Source: Verticillium longisporum
Taxonomy: Eukaryota; Ascomycota; Sordariomycetes; Glomerellales; Plectosphaerellaceae
NCBI GenBank assembly: GCA_019188255.1
Contig: JAETXT010000012.1
Span: 434,001 to 498,000, forward strand
Reading direction: 5' to 3'
Length of the DNA stretch: 64,000 bases
Below the pieces are notes generated by a model. The model ran no database searches, was not told the DNA's origin, and saw nothing but the letters and a program-made list of their open reading frames with translations. The position numbers and the translations under genes are program-made. This document shows positions 10,644 through 22,833 of this stretch, in pieces; position 1 is the first letter of the stretch, and every line of letters starts with the position of its first letter.

Positions 10644-12375
10644 ATGGGCTACACCACGTGGTGGAAGCGGCTGTCGCCGAGACAGCTGAATATAGCTATC
10701 CAGACCTTTTCGGTCATCAGCATCTTCTTTGAAGGCTATGACCAGGGCGTCATGGGTGGCGTCAATGCCTCACCCCGGTACGTCGAGGAGGTTGGTATTG
10801 GACTTCCAGATGGTACTGTCACAGATACGCTTCACCAAGGCGGCATTGTTTCCGTATACTACCTGGGATGCATCGCGGGCTGTTTCGCCGGTGGTTGGCT
10901 TGCCGATCGCATTGGCCGTATCAACGGGTATGTCTGTAGTGACGAACTCCGTTCCTCTGCAAGAAAGCCACTGCTGACAGGCTCTCAGTCTCTTCATCGG
11001 TTGCATTTTCGCCATGATCGGCGGTGCTCTGCAGGCGGCTGCTCAGTCTAGCGACTTCATGATTGTCGCTCGCGTCATCACGGGCATCGGCACGGGCGCC
11101 CTCACAGGCATTACCCCCGTCATGGTGTCCGAAACGTCAACGGCGGAGCACCGGGGCGGCTTTCTGGGTTACGTCTTCATTGCTAATTTCGGTATCTCAA
11201 TAGCCTACTGGCTCTCCTTTGCCCTCGCCTTTATCGACGGCGGGTACTCGGACGTCCGATGGCGCTTCCAGTTGGCCTTTCAATGTCTTCCAGCGTTGCT
11301 GCTCTTCCTGGGCATCAAGATGTTGCCCGACACGCCCCGGTTCCTCGCTTCCGTCGGCAGATACGATGAGGCCCGCGAGGTCATCGAGCACGTTCGCGGC
11401 AATTTCGGCCCCGTGGTCGAACGCGAATTCCTCGAGATCAGGACTGTTGCCGAGGAGAGCACCAAGAGCTCACCTATCGAGTTCATCAAGATCCTGTTCG
11501 GCCGCGGACCTAAGCCAGGATACAACCTTGGACAGCGTGCCTGGCTCTGCCTGTTCCTCCAGATCATGGCCTCCTGGACGGGCATCACAGCCGTGACCGC
11601 CTACTCGCCCGTTCTCCTGTCGCAGGCTGGCTACACCGAGCTGACGCAAAACGGACTGGCTGGTGGCCTCAACACGGTCGGTATCGTGGGCACAATTATC
11701 AGCGCCCAGATTGTCGATCGCCTGGGCCGAAGGACCTGCCTCATGGGCGGCGCTCTCGCTCTCTTTGCCGTTAACCTCATTGCCGGTTCCCTCTATGAGG
11801 GCTCACGGGCTCATCCGGATCGAGCGTCCCAGTTCGCTCCAGTCGCGGTAGCCATGCTCTTTCTCTTCAACCTCTCGTACGCCGCGACGTGGGGCACTGT
11901 CGCATTCTTGATCCCCACGGAAATTTGGTCTTCCGATTTGCGCGCCCAAGGGAACGGATTCGGCATCACGGGCTGGGCCATCGGTGTCGGCATGACCACG
12001 CTGGTGAATCCGATCATGTTTGACGTCTTGGAGAACCGGACATATTTCTTGTTCGCCGGTCTTAACCTGCTCTGGGTCCCCGTCGTCTTCCTCTGTAAGT
12101 GACTCTAAGCTCATTCCCCATCACCTAGCCCTGCGCTTTTCGCTGACCAGGCATGCTGCTCTCCAGTTTACCCTGAAACATCCGGACGCTCACTTGAATC
12201 AATCGATGCTCTCTTCGCAGCCAACAGCATCTTCAACACGAACATGGAACGCAGCTACATGGCCCACGGCGATGTATCGGCTGAGCGAGGCAATCATGAT
12301 AGCCAAGTGGCGTCGGCAAGCGATAGTGGATCCAAGCCTGGACCTCCTGAGTCGGTCGAGAAGCTGCAGGTTTGA
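10644..12375 (+). CDS. MFS sugar transporter (Sugar_tr family), 532 aa
   Basis: Predicted plasma-membrane hexose/monosaccharide transporter with 12 membrane spans. Exons are 10644-10927, 10989-12094 and 12167-12375; introns of 61 and 72 bp close the frame exactly at TGA. The start is the ATG beginning MGYTTWWKRL; the open frame upstream to 10623 begins at a non-ATG. Family motifs seen in order are GGWLADRIGR (about residues 83-92), RVITGIGTGALTG with PVMVSE, LPDTPRFL after span 6, FLQIMASWTGITAVTAYSP in span 7, DRLGRR, and PETSGRSLESID near the C terminus, all standard for this family. The C-terminal tail is hydrophilic. Substrate cannot be assigned; glucose/hexose is most likely. It converges on the Zn2Cys6 gene to its right. 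Confidence 0.92.
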
Positions 12376-12870
12376 TGGAAGAGGGCTAAAAGCGCGGAAC
12401 AAAGAACGACAGAAAAGTGTAAGGCTTGAGACAAAAGTTCGGGGGCGACCATCCCAAAAGGCGCCCAAGAACGAGTCATTGGATAGGCTGCGAACCACCG
12501 GATCGATAGTGTGTGTGATACCCTAGTTAAAGCGACGGTGGCTTCGCGACCCTGCGTGGACACCCACCTCGAGCCTTTGTTGCCACATGGATTTCCCCGT
12601 GGCAATGCAACTGCAAGTCTGCAACGCTTGCGTTGTGTGTTTCAGTCTTCTGTGAGGTTTCCATGTCAATAATTCTTTGAAAGCCCTCAGCGAAAGCCTG
12701 TCCGACATCTGCTGGTGCGGCTTGAGTGGCATCTTGTTTTACTGGTGTCCATGTCGGCCCTGTCTCGTTGGCAATCACAGCGGCGCGCTGCGAGGGGGCG
12801 TCGCACAGCTGCGCCGTGGCTGGCTAGTGCCGAGTCTGAATGATATAGCTCTATAGGAATGTCGCTCGTA
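12376..12870. other. Convergent intergenic spacer
   Basis: About 500 bp between the 3' ends of the sugar transporter (+) and the Zn2Cys6 factor (-). It should hold both 3' UTRs. I see no gene, repeat or strong terminator signal. Confidence 0.6.
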
Positions 12871-14957
12871 TTAACCAGGGTCCCCAAAGAACGGGAACTG
12901 GCTCTGGTACATGTTGAACGACCAATCCCAATTTTGCAAAAGCTCGTCGGGGATCTGAAATTGAGGGGAAATCCCGTCGGGACCAATCGGCGGGTTCTCG
13001 GTGCTTGCCGATGCCATACGTAGCACCTCATGGGGTACCGGCTGACTCACAACCATCTGGCGTCGAGAGACCATGTACGCGTCAATGCGTTCCACTTGTT
13101 CGCGAAGCCTGCGTCCGGCACCAGCGCGCTGATGATGGAACGATTCGAGGCTCTCGAGGAGGTCAGCCATGGACAGGAGCAGATCGCGGACGCGCTGGTA
13201 CGAGCTCTCAGACATGGGGCCCTCCATGACGGATCCCAAGATGTTGCCGATACCTCCAATATGATAGATGAGTGGCGTGCTAATGGCTCTCTGGAAGGCT
13301 TTTGGCACTTGGTGAAAGATACCCAAGACATCGCTGGCGATGGAGCACTTCTGGTCGAGATCGACGTTCTGCTCTACGGAGAGAAGAGCCATACGAAGCA
13401 GAGCGAGCGTGGCCTGGATGTTTGCGGCCTGGAAACCAAATATGTCGTGTTCCAATTGACCTGTAGCCGCGCGAAGGTCCTTAAAGCTGGATGGCAGGTG
13501 AGTGTACATGACATTGATCTGGTCGTTGATCTGCTTGATTGTCTCGGCCGTATCAGGGGCCCGCCCGGCAGCAAATAGATTGAAGCGCGATGACCGAGTC
13601 CGTAGCTTGCAGATCGCATGCTCAAGGATACGGTAGAGATCTGTTGTGAAGTTCCAACCGAGTATCCACGGCTGACTCTGGCGCGGTACACCAGATTCAG
13701 GCTGGTCGCCGCTGGGGTAAGCAACTCGGGCATGCGCCTCCTGAAAGTGGATGCAGCCGTCCCACACGATAGAAGTGAAGATGTCCAGAGTGTAGATGGA
13801 CCAGTACTGCACATGATTAGCGGTCGATCATACTACATATGCAGGAGAAAGCCTTTGTCAATTTCATACCAAGCGTCGACGTTCCTCAAGTTCCACAGGT
13901 GACAGACCAGGGGGCCAGGTTGCCTCGTCATGCCACTGCCACGTCGCCGTCATGGTGAAATAGTGACCGATGTACATGCGCATAGCATCGATCTTGCCGT
14001 CCTGAATGCTTGCGATTGCCAGCAAGGCACACGCGCGAAGAAAGTCAAAGTCCTGCGAATGAAGCAAATCGCCTGGTAGGGTGTCCTGAGCTGCGGAGAG
14101 GAACGTCTCGGGCGGCATGGTGAGGAGTTCCTGAGAGTGACTGCCGAGAGAGACGAGGGCACCGTCACGCACCCGAGCCGAGGCGAGCGCGCACGCGGCC
14201 ATGATCGAGCAAAAGAAACCGCGGTTGTGAATTTGCTCGTCGGCTGAGAGCCTGCGGTCAACATTGGGGCGGTCGAAGAGAGGAAAGCTGCACCGATTGT
14301 TAGGGTGAAGTCCAACCTCGAGTTGGACGGTTGGACGAGATGAGTGGCAACTCACATGGGATACACCGTCTCAAAGTAGACGGCCAGCAGTTTCCTCACG
14401 AGAGGCGACGATGCGTGCGCGAACGCTTTCCAGGCAGGACTCAGCGAAGCGTCCTTCCTGTCGCGAGACACAGCGCCGTTCACCAATGAAGCGGACACGG
14501 GCGGAAGCGGGAGCGGTCGCACAGCTCCTCCAGTCGGGTGGCCGTTCGGGTGGCCATTCAGGGTGCCATAGCGGCCAGGCTGCAACACAGGCTCTGTCGT
14601 CGAGTTGGCCGGCGAGGGCGTCGCGGCGTGCGCGAGGCAGCCAGCTCGATTGGCAGCGGCTGCTTTGCCCCTCTTCAGCGGACGCGAAGATTCACACTCG
14701 ATATCAAAGTCGGCGCAGTTCTGACAGCGACGAGGATCGCTTTGGCTGGCGCGACACTTGATCCTGCGATGATGGCAGTAGTCGCCTATGGCGGGTATGT
14801 TAGCCAGGTCATCGTCGACGCGTCTTTCAACGCGATACGACTGCCGGCCGCGACATGCCACGACAACATGACCATGAGGGGCATGAAGGGAGTGTCCAGT
14901 CAGTCACTCACATGCTTTCGAGACCCGCAGCAAACGCCGAGGACGCGACTCAGACAT
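12871..14957 (-). CDS. Zn2Cys6 fungal transcription factor, 609 aa
   Basis: Nuclear DNA-binding regulator. Exons on the minus strand are 14957-14912, 14785-14356, 14287-13870 and 13806-12871, with introns of 126, 68 and 63 bp; total length closes at TAA. The first exon encodes only MSESRPRRLLRVSKA plus the first base of a cysteine codon, and intron 1 splits that codon. The binuclear cluster is C16-x2-C19-x6-C26-x9-C36-x2-C39-x6-C46 (CDYCHHRRIKC... CQNCADFDIEC), followed by a basic linker (RPLKRGK). A Fungal_trans middle-homology region spans the centre, with RRRLYWSIYTLDIFTSIVW typical of that domain. Target genes are unknown; the convergent sugar transporter is a candidate by position only. 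Confidence 0.92.
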
Positions 14958-16246
14958 GGTCACAGCTGTCAATGTGCGTGGCGGAAAAGACTGGAAACGT
15001 CGAGCAAGGATACATTGATGCGGTCAAGCCCAGATCTCACTGCAACTGGCCGTGTTGATGGCTGACAACGATACGAACTGCGATGGCAGATGGCGAAAAG
15101 GGTTCCGACGAGGTTGATGAAGGAGACTGTGGTCGACGAACCGAGAGCTGGGGAAACAAAGGATCGAATCGTCCAGATTGGGATGGGTGGGGTTTCTTCC
15201 AAGGCAGCTGTGTGACCCAACGTGCAGGTTCAGGCGGGGTTCGGACACCCACTTAGTAAGCCAAGAAGGGTCCTTCTCGTGGCTGCCTACCTAGCAGCCT
15301 AGCAAGCTTACATGGTCAGAGGCAAAAGTTTCGATAGCCTGTCAGGTATCGATAAACCCTGCTTATGGGGCACGCTTGGAAGGTACAAAAGCTGACGTTC
15401 CTTTCCTTGCACAAAATTATACTACCTTAATAAGGCTGGTCTACGCGCTAATGAGATATAGATAAGATGCCAGGGTAGTCGATGGGGAAGTCGATGGTTT
15501 ATGGGCCCCCTGGTCGGCTCCCTGGTCGGTACTCGTTAAATGATTGAAACTTACCGTATACTATAGTAGGTAGGTACTTTTCCCCCTGTGGCCTGATCGT
15601 GGAGCAGAAGGACTTGTCTCTTTTCTCTTTCTGACCTCCAGGTACTTCCCACACGATGACCGTAGTTTATGCTTGGCACATTGAACATGGCGCCATCTGA
15701 TTCCCCATGGCGACGAGACCCATGAGGTGTGCTTACCTGAGCCGACGAGGCGAAAGGGCATCCTCCTGGGGACCCCGCCATCAACGATTGACGACAAGGA
15801 TGGCCCCCAACTGAGACAAACATTGGACCCGGTTAGCTCGACGCTCGTGCATTCAGTCTCCTCTCATGAGTAGGAGACTTTCTACATGCTGACCGCGGTG
15901 GCTTTCATCCCAGCTTGCAGTCTGCCTGGAGTGTCTCGACTGTCATCCACCAGGATCAACCTACTCTCAAGGACGGCTGGATTAACCCAACGTCGATCTG
16001 GGATCATCGGGAATCTTCGAGCTCGCTGTTCGTCAAGTTGCACACAACCAGTTATCACTTGTGTGTAAAGCAAAAAAAAAAAACGAAAAAAAAAGAAACT
16101 CCATTTATCATCTCGTGTATCACGTCTCTCCGTTGGACGTCGGTCGCCCCCGCCACAGACCTCCATAATTACATCCCCCAATCCCACCGCCCACATCAAG
16201 ATAAAGCGCACGGTAATGAACGGATCGGCGCAGTAGACAGCCGCGA
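14958..16246. other. Gene-free interval with one dispersed repeat
   Basis: Divergence region upstream of the Zn2Cys6 gene and downstream of the fasciclin gene. It holds the 260-bp repeat at 15309-15569 and an A-rich run at 16070-16098. Short open frames are not supported by codon use or recognisable domains. Confidence 0.6.
15309..15569 (+). repeat. Dispersed 260-bp repeat, copy A
   Basis: Alignable along its length, in the same orientation, with 31904-32164. Shared landmarks in order are TACATGG at the left end, GGCAAAA(a/g)TTTCGATA, GACGTTCCTTTCCTTGCACA, AAGGCTGG, GATGGGGAAGTC, CCCCCTGGTCGG, GAAACTTAC and TAGTAG at the right end. No open frame, no clear terminal inverted repeats and no TG...CA ends. 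It could be a MITE, an old solo LTR or a SINE-like element; I cannot decide. Confidence 0.75.
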
Positions 16247-17572
16247 TTACATGTTGTTGAAGGCAACAACGCCCGCGCCGAACAGCGCCGCAACACCCAC
16301 GGCAGCAGTGCGCATGGGCGCGGCCTCGGTGCTGGTGCTGGTGCCGCCGCCGCCCTCGGCGCCAGGGTTGGCGCCGGTGGCGATGGGCGCGGGGGACGTG
16401 GGGCCCTCGACGCCCGACGTCAAGGGGTTGGCGCCGCCCGAGACCGTGCTGGCGCCGGTGAAGGCGGGAACAGGGGTCGAGGCCGAGGGGTCGGGCGTGG
16501 CGGTGGTGTTGTCCGGGTTGAGGACGCTGAGAACCTGGTTAGAAAGGGCCGGCGACAACGAGGGACACTTGAAGAGAGGAAGAGAATGGTGAACTCACTT
16601 GTTGATGACGTGGACGACACCGTTGCTGATGAGAACGTCCTGGACGACGACCTCGGCAGAGTTGACGAATACGCTTCCGTTGACGACGGAGACCGTGAGC
16701 TCGCCGCCACCGAGGGTTTCAAGGGTGGTGTTCTCGATGAGGTCACTGTAGAGGACCTGGCCTGCGACGACGTGGTACTCTAGAATGCCAGCAAGAGCAG
16801 ACTGGTTCAGTCCGTTGTCACCGCCGACTAGGTTGGCAATGGCGGCGAAGGCCGAGTTATCGGGAGCAAAGACGGTCAGGTCGCGAGGCTCGCCAAGGGC
16901 CTCGCCGACATCAGCACGCTGAACAGCGCCGAGAGTAGCTGTGAGGTTGGCGGCGCGCAGGGTGTCGCTAATGTTGAGGGGCAGGGTGAGCACGCGGTCA
17001 ATGATGTGGATGGTGCCACCGGTGAAGTTTAGGTCAGCCTGCTGGACTGTCGAGTTCTCCTTGAGACCCGAGTAGAAGGTGACATCGCTGTCATCGCCCT
17101 CAGGTGGGATGACCTCGATGCGCTGGCCGCCAGTGACGTTGGCGTACGTTTCGTTGGTCAGCATGGTTGGGACGAAGAGAGGACCGTCGGCGCCAGTGAT
17201 GTTGGAGGCGTAGTAGGTTCCATTGAGAATGTGGTATTGCAGAACAGCGAGGATAAGGCCTGGGTCGGCAGCAATGGCTGCGGAAGCAGCCGTGTTGTTG
17301 AGGAAGGCTTCAAGCGCATCGTTGCTGGGTGCCAAGATGGTGATGTTCTGGGCTTCGCTGAGAGACTGCACAACCTCGTCGGGCAGGGTGCCAATGAGTG
17401 CTGTGTCTTGTTAGCCGTTTGGTTCAAGGATGGATGAACATTGGGCAGTCATACTGGCTAGGGACGACAGGGTATCGTTCTGGGACGCCAAAGCCTCCGT
17501 GAGGCTAGGCGTATCGCTCTGCGCAAGGACGCCGGTGGCGAGCGCCAAGGGGAGAACGTTCTTGTACAGCAT
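16247..17572 (-). CDS. Fasciclin (FAS1) domain, GPI-anchored surface protein, 399 aa
   Basis: Predicted adhesion-type protein of the cell surface. Exons are 17572-17455, 17400-16599 and 16526-16247 (introns 54 and 72 bp); the frame closes at TAA. A signal peptide of about 17 residues (MLYKNVLPLALATGVLA) precedes two FAS1 repeats, roughly residues 20-165 and 170-305. FAS1 motifs are seen twice: ITILAPSNDALEAFLNN with YHILNGTYY, and LTVFAPDNSAFAAI with YHVVAGQVLYSDL; each repeat ends in a VHVINN-like or IHIIDRVL strand. A Ser/Thr/Gly/Pro-rich stalk follows, and the protein ends in a hydrophobic stretch (AAVGVAALFGAGVVAF) typical of a GPI-attachment signal. Several N-x-S/T sites are present. Confidence 0.93.
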
Positions 17573-19515
17573 GATGGCTTCTACTGAGCGAATGTGTGAT
17601 AGGCAACTTGGATAGCTGGCAGTACGATGGAAAATCTGGAGCGCTACACATGCAACGGGGGTGGTCCAGCTATAAAAGCTTCGGCTGAGCTCGCCTGGCA
17701 AGGTAGAGCACCCTCAGCTCGGTGTGGTCTAAAGAGGCATACGTCTAGCACGAGGGAAAATGCTTGGACTCAAAAGGTTCGCCTGGGCGTCTTGCCACGC
17801 CATCGAGTTCCCGAGATCAAAGCAGGAATCCTGTCTTGCTAGCTGCGACAGAACAGGACCACACGCGGTCGTCATGGCATGGTGAGGAAGACGGCGTAGC
17901 CAGTTCGGGCACCAGGTCGTAGTCGATTGGGTGCGCCGGCCGCTCATCCGCTGCGCCAAGCCGATCTTTGACCAAAGTCGACAAGGGTTGAAGCCAGTGA
18001 TCGGGCGGGGAACGAGCTCGCCAGCAGCTTGGCCGTAGCTTGGTGATGCAAGACCGCCCAGGTGCAGTGCTTCGCAGTGCCGTGATGTGCTTGAGCTTGC
18101 GCTGCAGCTCGAGCTCCACCATCCGAAAACGGCGGGGCCGAACATGGGGCTTTTCCGGCCTGAGCTCCGGGGTGAATGGGGCGATAGGAATGTTTGATCG
18201 AATATCAAAACGACATGTCAAGCGGCATGGCGAAGCTTGCCGACCTCAATTGACCTCATGAATCCTTCAAGAATGCTCGACCTGGTCCTCCTGTGATCTG
18301 GCTGGGCGCCATGGAGAAAAACCTGGTTTCCATTGCTCGTTGCCCCGGTCCCGAGCTGCGCGTTCTCGACCGGCTGATTGCACGGTCGATGGTGCAAGTC
18401 GAAGTCAATGTCGTCAGTCAGGCCTTAGCGCAACTTGCACAACTGCGCCAGAGCAGCTCGCGATCCAGATGGCCCAACCCGCTCGCACTTCCCCGCATGA
18501 CCGCCTCATCTGGATTGGCCGTAGCCCAGACAGCTTGCGAGGGCTCGAGAAACACACAGCTCAGCCAAGCCAACCCTAGCTTGCCTGGCATGCCGCCATT
18601 GGCGTGGCCAGGTCCGTTCAAGCCGTCCAAGGAAAGTAAGTGTATCCCCGTCGTTTCGCCTCGGCGCCATGCTTGAGCTTAAGGCGAGGCACAAGCTCAT
18701 GTTACTAGTACAGCACCAGCGAGATGCTACGGCCGCCTATCCCTTGGAATTCGCCATCGAGATCACCTGTAAGCGGTAGTTATTGCCACCCAGCGCGGTT
18801 CTGCCAAGATGCCTTCGAAGTCTTTGAAGGTCCTGAAACATTTCGCAGGGCTTGGCTGGGCAGGATAGGAAGAAGAAATATCAATGTCGACACTGTCGTA
18901 CGCGTCATCGAACCCGGGATTGCGTTCGTCGTAGAGGTTCATCGCGTTTACTGGTCGAAGCTTCATCCCATCCACTAAGGTGCCGCGCCGAGCCGCTTGT
19001 GAGAGACGGGGATTTTGTTAGTCGCGACATTTGTTTGGCCCGATGATCAACACCGACCTGGGGCACATTGTACATAGGGCTTCGTCCTCATCCGTGATGT
19101 CGCCTTCGTTTGCGTCGCGCGAGGGCCGAGTAGACCGACCGAGCAAGGCATCCCAGCCTTCCAATTTTCTTAGTTCTCGCCACGGGGCGTTTAGCAAGTC
19201 TGGCTCGAGCAAGCGTTCCACAACATGCAATCCTTAAGCCGGATCGAGTTGCTCTGCCATCCAGTCCATCAAACTCAATCTCTACCCTAAAGTCCAGAAA
19301 AATAAGGGGTATCAGAATTAGCTGTCGAGAACTGAAAATCCACCCTCGAAGGCCCTCCGCCCCCACAGACAAAGCCTGTGGACTGCCAAAGAACAACTCG
19401 CCTTTCCCTCGCTACCTGCCCAGCCACTTCCTGGTGCTTGCGACGCGACGACTCGAGCAACTAGCCCACCCTCCCCCCCTCGCTCTCCCTGTGCTCTCAG
19501 AGAGCCTCCCTATTT
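17573..19515. other. Gene-free interval
   Basis: About 1.9 kb between the fasciclin promoter and the 3' end of the cyclin gene. Short frames such as 18763-18975 (-) and 19018-19230 (-) have plausible codon texture but no ATG context, splice partners or recognised domain, so I do not call them. A pyrimidine-rich stretch at 19450-19520 lies next to the cyclin stop codon. Confidence 0.5.
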
Positions 19516-20774
19516 TCACAGAGCGCCCCCGAAGACATCGTCTCCGGTCACTTTCCTCCGTTTCGTGTCCCTGTCAAGTCCTCCAAGGGGTATGCCAAGT
19601 GCGCCCCCATCCAGCCCAGATTTGCTTCCCTTGCGCACCTCCTTCTCCTTTGCCGTCGCCGTGGCGGCTGCCTCCCGCCTCGCCTTCTGCAGGGCGACGA
19701 GATCTGCGCGATCGGGGTCCCTGCACTTCTTGAGTTTCTTGACCAATGGTCGTATCAATTTCATGCTCTCGGGCTTGATACTGTTAGCGAACTGCGGACC
19801 ATCACACGTCATGTGGCGCGAGGGGGCCACTCACCGTTCCCCAGTAGTCCTGCATTCTCTCGGGCAGCTCTGTGGACAGCAGTTCCTTGCACGCACGGAC
19901 CGTTGCCGCGAGCTTGGCCTTTACCTCCAAGGCATCGCCAGACGCTTTTGCAAATGTGTTATCGAGGATCGTATCGCACAGCCCTTCGTCGGCGAGCGAG
20001 AGAGCTGCCAGCATGATTTGACTGGGTGTGTAGTGGAAGTAGGCGTCGGTGACAAGAGAACTAAACTTGAGAATCTCGCGTGCTCTCTGATGGGCAGCAT
20101 CGATTCGAGAGGTCTACCGGCGGTCAGCAAGACATGACTACTTTGGGACTCCCCCCTCCTTACCTTGATGTCGCTGTGCCGCCTCAATTCAAGAATTGTG
20201 CCCTCGAGCCCGCGGAAAGGGTGTCGCACGTCAAAGGCGAACCGAATGCCCTGACACAGGAGGAACTCGCCGGCGAGAATCTCCTCCTCGGTCGTGTTGG
20301 GGAACTTGTCTGCCAGCCTGGTCCCGTCAGCAACCTCGAAGCGGGACCGTTGCTGGGTGTCTTCGAGGTACAAGACAAGACTCACTTCGACAGCTTCGCA
20401 AAGTACCCCTCAGCCTTGCCCCCAAAGAACAAACACGTCTTCAACAAATCCGTCGGCGGATACGTCATAACGGAGTTCGTTATGTAGAACCTCCTCAGGA
20501 ACACGGCAGCAGTCGCGCGTATCTCGGTCGGCAGGTCGCAAAAGATGGCCGCGCGGATCAATTCGACCGTGAAGAACTTGAGCAGTACAGTTTCTTCGGC
20601 GGCGGTCAGGAATTCGGGCAACGGGTCTTCGGGCTTCGTTTCGCGCAGGCGTGTGCTGATCTGTTGCGCGGCGAGCGCGTTTGTCTTCTCGCGAAGGTCG
20701 GCCAGTTTGGGTGATGGATAAGACCAGAGGCGAAACTGGCTGGAGAGCCGGTAGCGCGCATCTTCTGTCGCCAT
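19516..20774 (-). CDS. ccl1: Cyclin H homologue (TFIIH/CAK cyclin), 365 aa
   Basis: Regulatory cyclin of the CDK-activating kinase within TFIIH, acting in the nucleus on RNA polymerase II CTD and cell-cycle kinases. Exons are 20774-20386, 20317-20164, 20113-19835 and 19791-19516; introns of 68, 50 and 43 bp close the frame at TGA. The N terminus MATEDARYRLSSQFRLWSYP is characteristic of fungal cyclin H. The first cyclin box includes FFTVELIRAAIFCDLPTEIR and FLRRFYITNSVMTYPPTDLL; the second begins near KFSSLVTDAYFHYTPSQIML. A basic, Lys/Arg-rich C-terminal tail (KRRKVTGDD) looks like a nuclear signal. The last acceptor was chosen because it alone keeps frame. Assignment rests on recognised family features, not on a search. 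Confidence 0.88.
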
Positions 20775-21377
20775 TCTTGCTGGAAGGCGGGCTGTGAATG
20801 TGAACTTGAAACAGTGGGAATGACAGAAAAGCAGGTCTGAAAAGTGTGTTCTGTATTAGTTTCCAACCAGAGGTTGGATATCGAAGCCGATGTTGGAGCT
20901 CCCACCTTGCCAATCCTTAACTCGCTTTCAGATAAGCCGAAGATAAGCTGTGGGGTCCAATCACGTGCAGCATGTGACTGTCGAAGCTTCACTTGCACCA
21001 CCACGTCTTTCACCAGGATGAACACGCAGATTGCTCCATCGAACTGGACCAATTGCATTATTTTTACTACGTCGTTGACGCAATGTACGCAGGTTCTTCG
21101 GAGAGCAAGTTGGGGGCGCATCCGTCAACAGCTGGTATTTCAACGATTGGCAGAGTTCTCGGCATGCACCAAGACAGTGATGGTCAACAATTGTCCGTAA
21201 ATTGGTAACAGTCGTTGTTCGAGGCCCCAAGATTTGAAAAACTACATGCCAGCTGGAAGACTGACGCCCATGCGACACCAAACGCCATGCTCCCGATCAA
21301 GGTCAATCCCAGCCCATTCTATCATACCAAAGAAAGGATCATAAATAATAAACATTGGGTATCCAAGAAGATGCCCT
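20775..21377. other. Intergenic region upstream of cyclin H
   Basis: About 600 bp between two minus-strand genes: 5' flank of the cyclin H gene and 3' flank of the BAR gene. No gene or repeat recognised. Confidence 0.6.
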
Positions 21378-22833
21378 CTAATAGCCCACCTCAGAGGCGC
21401 GCTTAGGAGGGATGGGAGGTGCCGGCTTCTTGCTGCGGCAGGGCGGGGGCGGAGGAGGTGCCTTCTTTATGCCAAGGTTGCTTGTGCTTCGTGTAAGGCT
21501 CCCCATGCTCGTGGCAGGGCTGGCGCTGCGAGCGCCCCAGTCAGGACTGCCGCTGCCGCTGGCCGTACTCTCGTCGTAGTCGTCAGCAAAGACGTCCTCA
21601 CGCGCATAGGGCGAGTTGGTGTTGGTGCGAGCGGTCGGGCGCGCGCTGCCGCGCAGGGCGCTGATGCTGGGCATGCTAGGGATCGCGGATGCGCGGCGCT
21701 CACTTGCCGGGCCTTGGAAGGTCTGCGAGCGGGCGAATGAGGGGCGCGCGGGAGGCTCTGGTGTTGATGCGAAACGCTGCTCGGAGCGCATAGACCGGAA
21801 CGGCATGCGGACGGGCTGCGCCTCTGGCTCGGGCTCTTGCTCCTCGTAAATCTGGTTGCGAGGGGCATAGTCATTGAAGGAGCGCGCCGTGTTGGCACGG
21901 CTGCGACCTGTCGGGCGGCGCTCAATTGAGCTGATGCGGTCCAGACGGTTAGGTGACGTCTGGCTGACATTGGCAGCCCACGCCTGTCTAACCCGACGCA
22001 GCTCCTCAGCGCAACGCTCGTGGTACTCCAGCTCGGCGTCGAGGAAGTTGGAGAGGTCGCGAGCGTTGTCAGCCTCAGCTTCCTTGATGTCCTGCATACG
22101 ACGCATAACATCCTCGCCGCTCTCCTCAAATTTGGCACGGTTGGAGCGCATCTCCTCCTCGATGCGGTAATCGTCACGCTTGGCCTTATTCATCTTGCTG
22201 ATACTGGCATCGTAGGCCAAACGGCGGGACTCGTGCTTCTTGCGGGCGCCCTGGAGAGAAAGTATGTTAACAATGGTACGTCTCCATGAACTCGAGACAG
22301 TTGTGAACCAACCTGGTACTCCTTCATCATGGCGAGGGATCGCTCAATAGCCTCGAGCCAGTTCTGGTTGACTTCCGCAGCATAGGCTTCCTGGGTCTCG
22401 GCAATGCGCTCATTGGCACTACCAACACCTGTTGAAATGTCATCAGTGGCCCAAGGACCACAAGAGAAGTCAACGTACCAATCAATCAGTTGCCAAACTC
22501 CGAGTCTGGCTCAAAGTCCTCGCCGTGAGTAACCATCATGCGTCCGACGAAACCAATGGGCACAGCCTTCTCCTTGTCCTCGGGAGCCTCGCCGCGGCGG
22601 GAAATCCACTTGACGTATCCATTGGTGGACTTTTGGAGCTTCTCCATGCCTGCGAGATTGGTCAGTATGCGTTGATTGCGGCAGCTGGGAGCGGAAGCAG
22701 GCTGCTTACCCTCATGGCGCAGGGTCATCTCGGTCCCGAGGTTCTTGAACTCATCCGAATGAGCGGTCTTTTCGCCGCCAACCTTCTCCCCAGCCCATTG
22801 GAAGGCACGGTCGATTTTCCTGCTGAGACCCAT
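21378..22833 (-). CDS. BAR-domain (endophilin-like) protein with one in-frame TGA
   Basis: Membrane-curvature protein of endocytosis/actin patches by family. Exons are 22833-22710, 22649-22479, 22428-22313 and 22250-21378; introns of 60, 50 and 62 bp keep frame for 428 codons. BAR features include the N-terminal amphipathic start MGLSRKIDRAFQWAGEKVGG, STNGYVKWISRRGEAPEDKEK, and the helix EAEADNARDLSNFLDAELEYHERCAEELRR. The Ser-rich tail ends in a proline motif (KKAPPPPPPCRSKKPAPPIP) suited to SH3 binding. Codon 96 (22486-22488) is TGA in the segment FGN-stop-LIGVGSANERIAE, where homologues as I know them carry Cys. The frame is otherwise intact on both sides, so this is a nonsense mutation, a sequence error or readthrough. 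The first intron is a multiple of three and lacks stops. Confidence 0.85.

Noticed and set aside
18763..19230. Two short minus-strand frames with gene-like codon texture
   Set aside because: No convincing ATG, no splice partner and no recognised domain; probably chance frames in GC-rich DNA.
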